Source: Oscillospiraceae bacterium (lineage in GTDB: Bacteria > Bacillota_A > Clostridia > Saccharofermentanales > Saccharofermentanaceae). From it: DNA of 5,879 nt. Positions 1 through 5,319 of the stretch are shown here, in pieces. The stretch lies in NCBI GenBank assembly GCA_902791885.1, contig CADAXO010000133.1, forward strand, positions 1 to 5,879. Reading direction: 5' to 3'. A program made the translations under genes and the position numbers. Numbering within the stretch: position 1 is the first letter of the stretch; each line of letters begins with the position of its first letter. The notes below the pieces were generated by a model. That model ran no database searches. It had not been told where the DNA came from and saw nothing but the letters and a program-made list of their open reading frames with translations.

Positions 1-15
1 GGTGTCACTGACACC
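1..15. repeat. Perfect short inverted repeat at the window edge
   Basis: GGTGTC and GACACC flank the three bases ACT, giving a perfect 6-bp hairpin (or a 7+1+7 palindrome). It lies 87 bases beyond the stop of the last minus-strand gene, so it could be the stem of that operon's terminator. The T-run that would prove it would lie before base 1 and cannot be seen. It could equally be an operator. Confidence 0.4.
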
Positions 16-101
16 AAATAACGCTCAGAATTAGCTCTAAATCGCCGTTGCGCATAGTTTGGCTGTTAGGAGTCAAGGATTACTATTTCATTCAACGAAA
101 A

Positions 102-548
102 CTACTGAACTAATAACTCCTGCTTATTCTCCTCAAGCATCAAATTGATCCTGTCAGCGTCGTAGATGCGGTTGCTAATTGCAACTATTATGCATGCGTC
201 CTTAGGGTTCTTCGAGTACAGTTCGTTGAACCCGTACAACTTCAGCGCCCGGTTGGTCTCGGTCAGCGAGAAGTGACCTGCAAGGCACAGCCTGATTATA
301 AGGTCACGGTTCTTCGTGTGCTTCTCCATAGAGACGATCTTGCTCCCGTAAGACTCGGTGACTCCCACTTGGGCATAGATGTCCTTGAGCTTGATGTGCT
401 TCGTATCCAAAACATCTTTAAAGTAATAGTAAAAGCCCTTATTCGGATCCGCGAGATATTTGCTGTTATCCTGAATGAACTCGCCTATTCTGTCGGGATG
501 AGTCTCCTCAAGGATACGGTCCAGCTCCTCTGTAGGTTTGTTATTCAT
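102..548 (-). CDS. Small helix-turn-helix (XRE-like) protein paired with the kinase
   Basis: A protein of 148 residues, soluble, with no signal peptide or membrane segment. Residues about 52-80 (LKDIYAQVGVTESYGSKIV and following) have the helix-turn-helix pattern of XRE/Cro-like proteins. The stretch LCLAGHFSLTETNRALKLYG (88-106) forms the following helices. I recognise the general type: similar small HTH proteins sit beside Ser/Thr kinases in clostridial genomes. I know of no assigned function. The start is placed at 548, not at the in-frame ATG at 584, because GAGGGGAAG lies just upstream and the 548 start gives an 8-nt overlap (ATGAATAA) with the kinase stop, a typical coupled arrangement. 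The upstream choice would add 12 residues. It is the last gene of the operon. Inference: it is a DNA-binding partner or substrate of the kinase. An unresolved alternative is that the HTH serves protein contact only. Confidence 0.88.
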   Translation of the reverse strand: MNNKPTEELDRILEETHPDRIGEFIQDNSKYLADPNKGFYYYFKDVLDTKHIKLKDIYAQVGVTESYGSKIVSMEKHTKNRDLIIRLCLAGHFSLTETNRALKLYGFNELYSKNPKDACIIVAISNRIYDADRINLMLEENKQELLVQ

Positions 549-1602
549 TATCTTCCCCTCTTCCTTTGATCTTCTCCAGTACATTCAATAACTCCTCTGC
601 ACTATAACGAGCGTCTGCTTCCAGACTTATGCATTTCTCTATAACCGGCCAGTACGGATCCGGTGCCTTCTTCTCCTTAGGCATAGCTCCGGTGAGCATC
701 ACGTTCATGAGCACGCCGAGAGAATAAATATCAGACTTCGCGGAAGATGCCTTGAGTCCGTATCCCGCCTGCTCGGGAGCCGCATAGTTCCAGGTGCCGA
801 TGTGCCTCGAATCGTCGGAACGGTCAGGCTCGTACCATTTTGCTGCATTCATGTCGAGAAGATACACTTCGCCTTCATCCGTAACAATGATGTTAGACGG
901 CTTGATGTCGCGGTGCACGATGGGGTTAGGCTGCGCATGAAGCTCTTTCAGTATCGCGCATGTTTTCGCTGCGATGTAGAGCGCTTGGAATTCCGATAGC
1001 TCCCCCGCCCCGATAAGCTCACCCACAGTTCTTCCCTCGATATACTCTTCGATCAAGATCAGACAGTTGCTGCCCTCAGCCATGTAGTCTATGCGGGGCA
1101 TGTGCACCACAGGGTGTTTCTTAAGATACTCGTATATAGACTTATCGTAGACAGTCAGATACTTCTTTATATACTGTTTACCCGTGTCAGCATCTTCCAC
1201 GAGAATGATGTGCCCGCGATCATCGATGCTTCTCACCTTAACAAAAGAAGTGATGTGCAGCACCTGTTCGTCCGAAAGGCCCTTATACGGGTTGTGCAGA
1301 TCCGCGATGTAATCCTCTTCAGTGTCGTAAAGATTCTTCTCGTCGATGTCGTTAACAAAGCCACACTCGGTACATGCCCACTTGCCTTCATTATCCTTGA
1401 AGCCGTCCTGCACATTGAGCATTGCTCCGCATCGGTCACATATCCATGCGACATCATCCGTCGCGTCCACATCCGGGTTGATCAGCATCTCGCCGCACCC
1501 CTTGCACACCCAATAAGGCAGCGTATTTACATAGCCTTTTTGGAGCGTCAGGTTAGCATCACATCGCGGACAGTATTCGTATTGTTCATCACTTGAAACC
1601 AT
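541..1602 (-). CDS. Cytosolic Ser/Thr protein kinase with two N-terminal zinc ribbons
   Basis: A protein of 353 residues. Residues 11-36 (C11, C14, C33, C36) and 55-80 (C55, C58, C77, C80) form two CxxC...CxxC zinc ribbons. A PknB/Hanks-type kinase domain follows (about 118-347). It has the catalytic loop HRDIKPSN (H230, D232, K234, N237), the metal-binding D250 within LLDMNAAK, the activation segment GTWNYAAPEQ (A275-P276-E277) and the structural D291 in KSDIYSLGV. K146 is the likely ATP lysine and E158 the likely helix-C partner. The GxGxxG loop is poorly kept and DFG is replaced by DMN. Catalytic residues are otherwise present, so activity is likely. There is no membrane segment and no PASTA repeats, so it is cytosolic. 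It starts 7 nt after the lipoprotein stop and overlaps the HTH gene by 8 nt. No Shine-Dalgarno is visible; see the TATAAT entry. Confidence 0.95.
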   Translation of the reverse strand: MVSSDEQYEYCPRCDANLTLQKGYVNTLPYWVCKGCGEMLINPDVDATDDVAWICDRCGAMLNVQDGFKDNEGKWACTECGFVNDIDEKNLYDTEEDYIADLHNPYKGLSDEQVLHITSFVKVRSIDDRGHIILVEDADTGKQYIKKYLTVYDKSIYEYLKKHPVVHMPRIDYMAEGSNCLILIEEYIEGRTVGELIGAGELSEFQALYIAAKTCAILKELHAQPNPIVHRDIKPSNIIVTDEGEVYLLDMNAAKWYEPDRSDDSRHIGTWNYAAPEQAGYGLKASSAKSDIYSLGVLMNVMLTGAMPKEKKAPDPYWPVIEKCISLEADARYSAEELLNVLEKIKGRGEDNE

Positions 1603-1608
1603 ACTCTG

Positions 1609-1614
1609 ATTATA
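1609..1614 (-). promoter_or_regulatory. Perfect -10 box directly before the kinase start (possible leaderless promoter)
   Basis: On the minus strand TATAAT is followed by six bases (CAGAGT) and then the kinase ATG, so the expected transcription start falls on the A of the start codon. The upstream -35 is weak (GTTGCT at a 16-bp spacing or TTGCTG at 15), and there is no TG extension. The hexamer overlaps the final codons and stop of the lipoprotein gene (Ala-Leu-stop reads GCG TTA TAA), so chance is possible. Confidence 0.35.
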
Positions 1615-2770
1615 ACGCGGAACTTACTACAGCAACGACACCTTCATCCACCGTCTCGAAATAGCACGTAAAAGTTCCGGCCTCCTCCACCATCGGGTAT
1701 GAGATAAAGATCTGCGAGGACATACCGGGGTGTATCTCGATAGTTTCACTCATAAAACCGTCCCCGCTAAGATTAACATGGCCGTTTACCGCATCTTCCG
1801 GAGAAGTACTCGCATAGTCCATAAGCCGGTGATTACAGTAGGCTCTGATATCAGTAGGAACCTGTATCTCGAGCATAGAATCCGTAAGATTGTTTACAGT
1901 AAACTCGAAAAGCACAAACGGTCTTCTAAGCCCTTCCGAATACACTTCGGCTCCGTCATACACAAGCTCATATTCATTCTTCCTGTAAACGACCGTACCG
2001 GGTTCTGTCAATTCGGGTGTCCCCTGGTTAAACATTGAAGTATATACATATGGTTCACTTAAGATTTCATCACGGTTCACAGTCCAGGATATGTCGCCGT
2101 AGAATATCGTAAGAGTCGACCAGTTCTCATCAACATTAAATGCAGATACGACAGCCGAACCTTCACCGGGATCGATCGCTGTATATATCAACTCCTCAAG
2201 ACCGTCTACCCAATAAGAGTCTGTATACTGGGGATCCAGCCGTGTTACCTGGACATTATCAACATATAATGAAATTATCTCATCATCATAATCCAGAACT
2301 TCATCAGATGCATTATAGATCTGTAAGATCGGGGTTATTCCCACCTGCCCGTCAGGAATATCGGGGATATAATTATCGTACCAGGTACCTTCAAGATACG
2401 AGTCATATTCATTGAACATTCTGACACCTGCCAAGCCAACGAAGAAATCCCCGTATTCGACTATATCTCCCAATGCAAGGTTGTTTCTCTCCTTTGTTAT
2501 CGTGAACGGATAGACAATCTCTTCTTCTGTCTCGACAACTTCTTCAACAGTCTCCTCAGGAACCTCAGCGACTTCGGTTTCATCAGGTGTTTCCGTCTCT
2601 TCAGAAACCGTTTCAGCCGAACCGCCCTGAGTCTCGAGCTGAGCTCTTAATGCATCTATTTCCGCCTGAAGTGATTCTTCCGCAGAAGTATTCTTACCGC
2701 AGCCTGATGAAAGTCCGATCATGACAAAACTCAGAAGCAATGCCAATGCTTTTTTACTGTATGTTTTCAT
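1610..2770 (-). CDS. Secreted lipoprotein with acidic linker and two beta-sandwich-like domains
   Basis: A protein of 386 residues. A lipoprotein signal peptide covers residues 1-23 (KK, then a hydrophobic LALLLSFVMIGL core). The likely lipidated cysteine is C24 in LSSGCGK; this lipobox is slightly off consensus because Leu is at -4. A short amphipathic helix follows (ESLQAEIDALRAQLE, 32-46), then an acidic Glu/Thr/Val linker (about 52-86). The rest is beta-rich in two halves (about 95-235 and 255-386). Each half has a hydrophobic strand with a V/Y-N-x-(S/T)-D turn followed by a PG-containing strand, like the DUF4352/DUF5067 class of Ig-like extracytoplasmic domains; that assignment is by pattern only. 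The start is set at 2770, not the in-frame ATG at 2803, because AAGGGGGTGA lies 8 nt upstream and the signal peptide begins there. It is followed by the kinase, so a sensor or ligand-binding role is inferred. Confidence 0.9.
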   Translation of the reverse strand: MKTYSKKALALLLSFVMIGLSSGCGKNTSAEESLQAEIDALRAQLETQGGSAETVSEETETPDETEVAEVPEETVEEVVETEEEIVYPFTITKERNNLALGDIVEYGDFFVGLAGVRMFNEYDSYLEGTWYDNYIPDIPDGQVGITPILQIYNASDEVLDYDDEIISLYVDNVQVTRLDPQYTDSYWVDGLEELIYTAIDPGEGSAVVSAFNVDENWSTLTIFYGDISWTVNRDEILSEPYVYTSMFNQGTPELTEPGTVVYRKNEYELVYDGAEVYSEGLRRPFVLFEFTVNNLTDSMLEIQVPTDIRAYCNHRLMDYASTSPEDAVNGHVNLSGDGFMSETIEIHPGMSSQIFISYPMVEEAGTFTCYFETVDEGVVAVVSSAL

Positions 2771-2775
2771 GGTAA

Positions 2776-2792
2776 TCACCCCCTTATAGGGG
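2776..2792 (-). promoter_or_regulatory. Lipoprotein Shine-Dalgarno folded into a small hairpin
   Basis: In the mRNA sense the strand reads CCCCT-ATA-AGGGGGTGA. The CCCCT (plus 2788-2792) pairs perfectly with AGGGG (2780-2784), which is the core of the ribosome site AAGGGGGTGA. The stem is 5 bp, four of them G-C, with a three-base loop. It could limit ribosome access in any transcript that extends through it. Confidence 0.45.
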
Positions 2793-2793
2793 T

Positions 2794-2802
2794 AGTATAC
2801 CA
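2794..2802 (-). promoter_or_regulatory. Candidate extended -10 promoter for the lipoprotein gene
   Basis: The minus strand reads TGGTATACT: a TGN extension joined to a -10 of TATACT (5 of 6 matches). The region 17 bp upstream (AAATCT) is not a good -35, which extended -10 promoters tolerate. The predicted start is near 2787, only 17 bases before the ATG, inside the hairpin described above. Confidence 0.4.
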
Positions 2803-2888
2803 ACGCTTATGAGGTCAGATTTTCACCGTTTCGGTGGGGATTTCTTACGGTTCTAAATTCTATACTAATCAGATGAGATTCCCCTGTC

Positions 2889-3074
2889 TTACCATACTTC
2901 ACACCCGACAGGATCACCCCAATCGAATTCCTCGGGCTCATATTCGCCATTATAACCATCAAATAAATCAACAATATTCACATCATTCCTCAACATCACA
3001 TTTACCCTTGTAACCGGGAATCCGCAATTAGGACATACACCCTGCATCGGTGTTCCGCATCTGGGACAATTCAT
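2889..3074 (-). CDS. 61-residue zinc-ribbon protein with acidic tail
   Basis: The protein opens at once with CPRCG (C3, C6) and CPNCG (C14, C17), a compact four-cysteine zinc ribbon of about 20 residues. Residues 20-34 are a short mixed segment. The tail (about 35-61) is strongly acidic and aromatic (DLFDGYNGEYEPEEFDWGD) and ends in Val-Trp. There is no signal peptide or membrane segment. The ribosome site GGGGAGGT at a good distance supports the ATG at 3074. It lies 18 nt after the HIRAN gene and is the last gene before the 118-nt gap. The knuckles resemble those fused to the kinase's N terminus, hinting at related partners. I do not recognise the family beyond the zinc ribbon. An adaptor role is inference. 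Confidence 0.85.
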   Translation of the reverse strand: MNCPRCGTPMQGVCPNCGFPVTRVNVMLRNDVNIVDLFDGYNGEYEPEEFDWGDPVGCEVW

Positions 3075-3092
3075 ACTGATACCTCCCCTTTA

Positions 3093-3485
3093 TCAAAAAT
3101 CAATCAGATATATCGAAATCCCTATTATCCTGAACGAGCCTTTAGGCTCTATACGTTTGATCTTACCACACAGGAGTTTGCCTGCATCCATAAGACGGGC
3201 AAACACTATATTATCCTTCTCGGGAACGTACCCGAGTTTCTGCTTCGCCTCATTCAGAACAAGTATCGCATTATCATCAAAGCGGTTATCCTCGCGCTGT
3301 AAGAGCAGTCTGTCGCCGACCTTGATCTCATCCAACACAGAAGGATCCTTAAGATACGTTGTTCCCGCGATATAAGTATCAAAAAGATGTATCTCGCGGC
3401 TTAAAGGCTTTATAACATCGCCGAGGCCCTTCTCGCCAAATCCTGCGATCAGCGACTTCTTTTCCTGAATCAATCCTGTATCCAT
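3093..3485 (-). CDS. Stand-alone HIRAN-domain protein
   Basis: A protein of 130 residues. Residues about 32-128 match the HIRAN domain pattern. HLFDTYIAGTTY is the first strand pair; LLLQREDNRFDDNAILVL (61-77) carries the characteristic R-E-x-N-x-x-D-x-N-A-I core; LGYVPEKDNIVFARLMDAGK (84-103) is the second signature. The first 30 residues are a variable lead. HIRAN was named from HIP116/HLTF and Rad5, where it recognises 3-prime single-stranded DNA ends. In bacteria it also occurs alone, with mostly unknown roles. No helicase, nuclease or SNF2 partner is encoded in this window. The start ATG at 3485 is supported by AGGAGGTG 10 nt upstream and overlaps the J-domain gene by 16 nt, so translation is probably coupled. 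DNA or nucleic-acid binding is inferred from the family, not shown here. Confidence 0.92.
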   Translation of the reverse strand: MDTGLIQEKKSLIAGFGEKGLGDVIKPLSREIHLFDTYIAGTTYLKDPSVLDEIKVGDRLLLQREDNRFDDNAILVLNEAKQKLGYVPEKDNIVFARLMDAGKLLCGKIKRIEPKGSFRIIGISIYLIDF

Positions 3486-4255
3486 GTTAAAGGTACACCT
3501 CCTCCCGCGATTATATCCCGCAGAATCATCGACAGGTCTTCACTGAACTTCCTATTCTCATCTATAGCCCTATTAAGTTCTTCTTTCCTTTCTGCAGTTC
3601 GCTCCGGTGATAAAAGCAATTCATAATAGATATACGGCTCTGTCGTCAGAATCGTATTTATCTCTTCTTCAAGCCTTGCAATTCTCTCATCCACGTTGTC
3701 AATATTCGCACCGGAAATCAGCTCCCCGTTATCCCTGAGCACCTTACGCACCAAGATCTCAAGATTATCAAGTTCACTGTCGTCGTTACAGTGATATGCA
3801 ATCACAATACGTTCCCAAAGCTCACTTATCTCTTTGATAGAAGTTACCGCAGGATTGATATCCGGGTGAATCAATTTCGCAAGTCTGCGGTATATCCTCT
3901 TGGCGCGCTCAACCTTATACACAGGCGACTTCTTCTGTTTATCTGCCTCTGCCTTATCCAGCGCCATCTGATTAAGTTGCTGCTCATATATAGCCATCTC
4001 ATGTGAGATCATCTCATTCATCTGTGCGACATCTATCGTCTCACCGTGATTAACCGCCTGAAGACAATACGCGATCATCTTACGCTTCTTTATGCACTCG
4101 ACCTTAATCTCGAAGTCCTGAAGCAGTAAATCACCAAACGTCTCCATATAAACGGAATATATAGAACCCGCTTCCTTATAAAGCTGGTCACGCTTCAGCA
4201 GAAGGTCTTCATACTTCTTAAACTTACCATCTTCTCTGATAATCAATTCATTCAT
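3470..4255 (-). CDS. J-domain protein with internal J domain and helical arms
   Basis: A protein of 261 residues. A J-domain core occurs at about residues 112-170. Helix II (VERAKRIYRRLAKLI) leads into the invariant H130-P131-D132 loop, followed by INPAV and a helix III-like segment ending in AYHCNDDSELDNLEILV. This is the part of J proteins that contacts Hsp70 and stimulates its ATPase. The rest is almost all charged helix: residues 1-110, and 186-246 (including VDERIARLEEEINTIL), look like coiled-coil arms. There is no Gly/Phe region and no cysteine-rich domain, so it is not a canonical DnaJ. No DnaK or GrpE gene is in the window; any Hsp70 partner must lie elsewhere. The start is placed at 4255 (GGAGGTG 5 nt upstream), not the in-frame ATG at 4273. 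It overlaps the preceding gene by 8 nt (ATGAATGA) and the HIRAN gene by 16. Confidence 0.9.
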   Translation of the reverse strand: MNELIIREDGKFKKYEDLLLKRDQLYKEAGSIYSVYMETFGDLLLQDFEIKVECIKKRKMIAYCLQAVNHGETIDVAQMNEMISHEMAIYEQQLNQMALDKAEADKQKKSPVYKVERAKRIYRRLAKLIHPDINPAVTSIKEISELWERIVIAYHCNDDSELDNLEILVRKVLRDNGELISGANIDNVDERIARLEEEINTILTTEPYIYYELLLSPERTAERKEELNRAIDENRKFSEDLSMILRDIIAGGGVPLTWIQD

Positions 4256-5042
4256 ACGACACCTCCAGATCATAAAGCTCGTCGTATATGTACACTATCC
4301 TCTCCCCATCTATCTCCGCCTTCTCGAAGAACTCTCTTACGGTCCTGAACCACTTATGGTCAAACTTGACACTAACCCCGTCATCTTCCCTGACTATATC
4401 TATCAGAAACCGTCTGTCCTCGTAAAGGAAAGCTATAACACACTCCTTCTTCGCAAGTCCGAACAGATCAAACACATCCAACCTATCCGCTTCATACCCG
4501 AGTTCATACTGTAAAGATACGATCTCATCCATCACTTCGATGTTTCCCCACCAAGCAGGATTATTACGTATATCCTCAGAAAGGATCTCGCGCGCATCAG
4601 AAAGCAACTTAAGAGCTTCCTCCGTCTTACCATCCTGAGCACGGATCCTTGCAAGTCTTAAGTACACATCGCAGTGAGGAAGCCTGAGTTCAGGAGAAGG
4701 ATATGCCTTAACGACGTCATCATCAAGCGAAGCGGCAGCAGAGAAGTACTCATAAGCCTTCTTATAATCCACCTCACCTGTCTGCCCGTAGTACCAGACA
4801 AAACCAAGTTCCTCTACAGCTGCAGGGTAATCGTACTCCGCTGCCATCTCAAGATACTTCAGCTCCAGATCATGCCTTCTTTGCTCCAGATAATGGAAAG
4901 CAAGGTTATTCATATCACTTGGGTTGTGATAAGTATTGATAAGGAACAGCTCCGCCTCCTCGAAAAGAAACATATCGTCCTTTCCGGGATTAGGGTTACG
5001 GTAGAAGTCCGTTATGAATCGCAAAGCCTCAGAACGTGTCAT
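4248..5042 (-). CDS. Sel1/TPR-repeat protein with a distinct C-terminal domain
   Basis: A protein of 264 residues, soluble. Residues about 43-74 and 75-106 are Sel1-like repeats; the second, AVEELGFVWYYGQTGEVDYKKAYEYFSAAA, has the typical LG...YYG...DY.KA..YF..AA spacing. Residues 123-152 (YLRLARIRAQDGKTEEALKLLSDA) read as a TPR. The last 70 residues (about 195-264) are different: a beta-type stretch (CVIAFLYEDRRFLIDIV), then WFRTVREFFEKAEIDGERIVYIYDEL, with no repeat pattern; I cannot name this domain. Such repeats serve as protein-interaction scaffolds. It is the first gene of the minus-strand run. The ribosome site AGGGGGA lies 4 nt before the ATG at 5042. Together with the next gene it resembles a chaperone-adaptor pair, which is inference. 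Confidence 0.9.
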   Translation of the reverse strand: MTRSEALRFITDFYRNPNPGKDDMFLFEEAELFLINTYHNPSDMNNLAFHYLEQRRHDLELKYLEMAAEYDYPAAVEELGFVWYYGQTGEVDYKKAYEYFSAAASLDDDVVKAYPSPELRLPHCDVYLRLARIRAQDGKTEEALKLLSDAREILSEDIRNNPAWWGNIEVMDEIVSLQYELGYEADRLDVFDLFGLAKKECVIAFLYEDRRFLIDIVREDDGVSVKFDHKWFRTVREFFEKAEIDGERIVYIYDELYDLEVSYE

Positions 5043-5086
5043 ATCTTCCCCCTGTTCTGCTCCATCGCTAGAGTCTAAGCACTTTA

Positions 5087-5112
5087 CTCCTTATTGTGAT
5101 TTCATTCTAGCA
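5087..5112 (-). promoter_or_regulatory. Candidate extended -10 promoter and leader for the minus-strand operon
   Basis: The minus strand has TGCTAGAAT (plus 5104-5112): a TGN extension on a -10 of TAGAAT, with no good -35. The start would fall near 5097, giving a leader of about 55 nt. A strong but orphan ribosome site AAGGAG (plus 5087-5092) lies near the start of that leader, well away from the first gene's own site at 5047-5053. Confidence 0.35.
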
Positions 5113-5160
5113 TCAGTCTCACGAACATGAGGGGCATTATTAGGACTGTTATTCTGAGTC

Positions 5161-5191
5161 TTTATCCGTCCCTTTTTGTCCCTTTTATCCG
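5161..5191. repeat. 10-bp-phased direct repeat GTCCCTTTT flanked by TTTATCCG copies
   Basis: GTCCCTTTT occurs at 5168-5176 and 5178-5186, exactly one helical turn apart. TTTATCCG occurs at 5161-5168 and again at 5184-5191, bracketing the pair. The block sits between the two divergent transcription units, upstream of both, as expected for a regulator site. No known regulator is recognised. Confidence 0.6.
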
Positions 5192-5201
5192 GCAAAAGAT
5201 T

Positions 5202-5219
5202 TTGTCGATAATTGTCGAA
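5202..5219 (+). promoter_or_regulatory. Tandem Spo0A-like boxes
   Basis: TTGTCGA occurs at 5202-5208 and 5212-5218, a 10-bp period. The second copy extends to TTGTCGAA, a full match to the Spo0A box (core TGTCGAA); the first has T in the last position. Adjacent 0A boxes one helical turn apart are the known mode of Spo0A binding in sporulating Bacillota. Whether this host has Spo0A is not shown here. Confidence 0.4.
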
Positions 5220-5278
5220 AACTGTTATCAATTCGTAGTTATATTCCGTGCTCAACCGTTGAATAATAAGAATACAAG

Positions 5279-5288
5279 GCGTTAACGC
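5279..5288. promoter_or_regulatory. Palindrome GCGTTAACGC, candidate HicB operator
   Basis: A perfect 10-bp palindrome. It is further flanked by CAAG on the left and, after one extra base, CTTG on the right, so the symmetry extends imperfectly over 5275-5293. It abuts the TTGAAT hexamer of the hic promoter candidate. Ribbon-helix-helix HicB antitoxins bind palindromes near their own promoter, so this is a natural operator candidate. Confidence 0.4.
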
Positions 5289-5290
5289 TC

Positions 5291-5319
5291 TTGAATTATG
5301 GTGGCATATATAATACTAT
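5291..5319 (+). promoter_or_regulatory. Candidate promoter for the hic genes
   Basis: A perfect TATAAT lies at 5309-5314 but no good -35 sits 17 bp upstream. Alternatively TTGAAT (5291-5296) and TACTAT (5314-5319) are 17 bp apart, each with 4 of 6 matches, but that start would fall within the ribosome site. The AT-rich segment 5307-5322 is also a near palindrome (TATATAATACTATATA, 14 of 16 symmetric). Confidence 0.35.

Larger units (their letters stand above)
2771..2888. other. 118-nt gap dividing the minus-strand cluster
   Basis: This is the largest gap within the minus-strand gene run. It holds the extended -10 and Shine-Dalgarno hairpin listed separately, and a perfect 5-bp inverted repeat CACCG-TTT-CGGTG at 2824-2836. 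No T-run follows that repeat on either strand, so I do not call it a terminator. No reading frame of note is present. Confidence 0.6.

Noticed and set aside
5..55. 16-residue minus-strand frame beyond the HTH gene
   Set aside because: There is no ribosome site, it is very short, and its end lies in the inverted repeat at the window edge.
1102..1596. 164-residue plus-strand frame opposite the kinase
   Set aside because: It is the shadow of a clearly conserved kinase gene, with no ribosome site and no recognisable domain. The other opposite-strand frames fail likewise.
2824..2836. Hairpin CACCG-TTT-CGGTG as an intrinsic terminator between the two halves of the operon
   Set aside because: No T-run follows on either strand: the minus strand continues AAAATC, the plus strand GGGATTTC.
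4674..5078. 134-residue plus-strand frame over the Sel1/TPR gene
   Set aside because: It is an antisense shadow: the minus-strand protein has real repeats and a ribosome site, this frame has neither.
5161..5191. TTATCC copies as DnaA boxes or an origin
   Set aside because: Only about six of nine positions fit TTATCCACA, just two copies are present, and there are no replication genes nearby.
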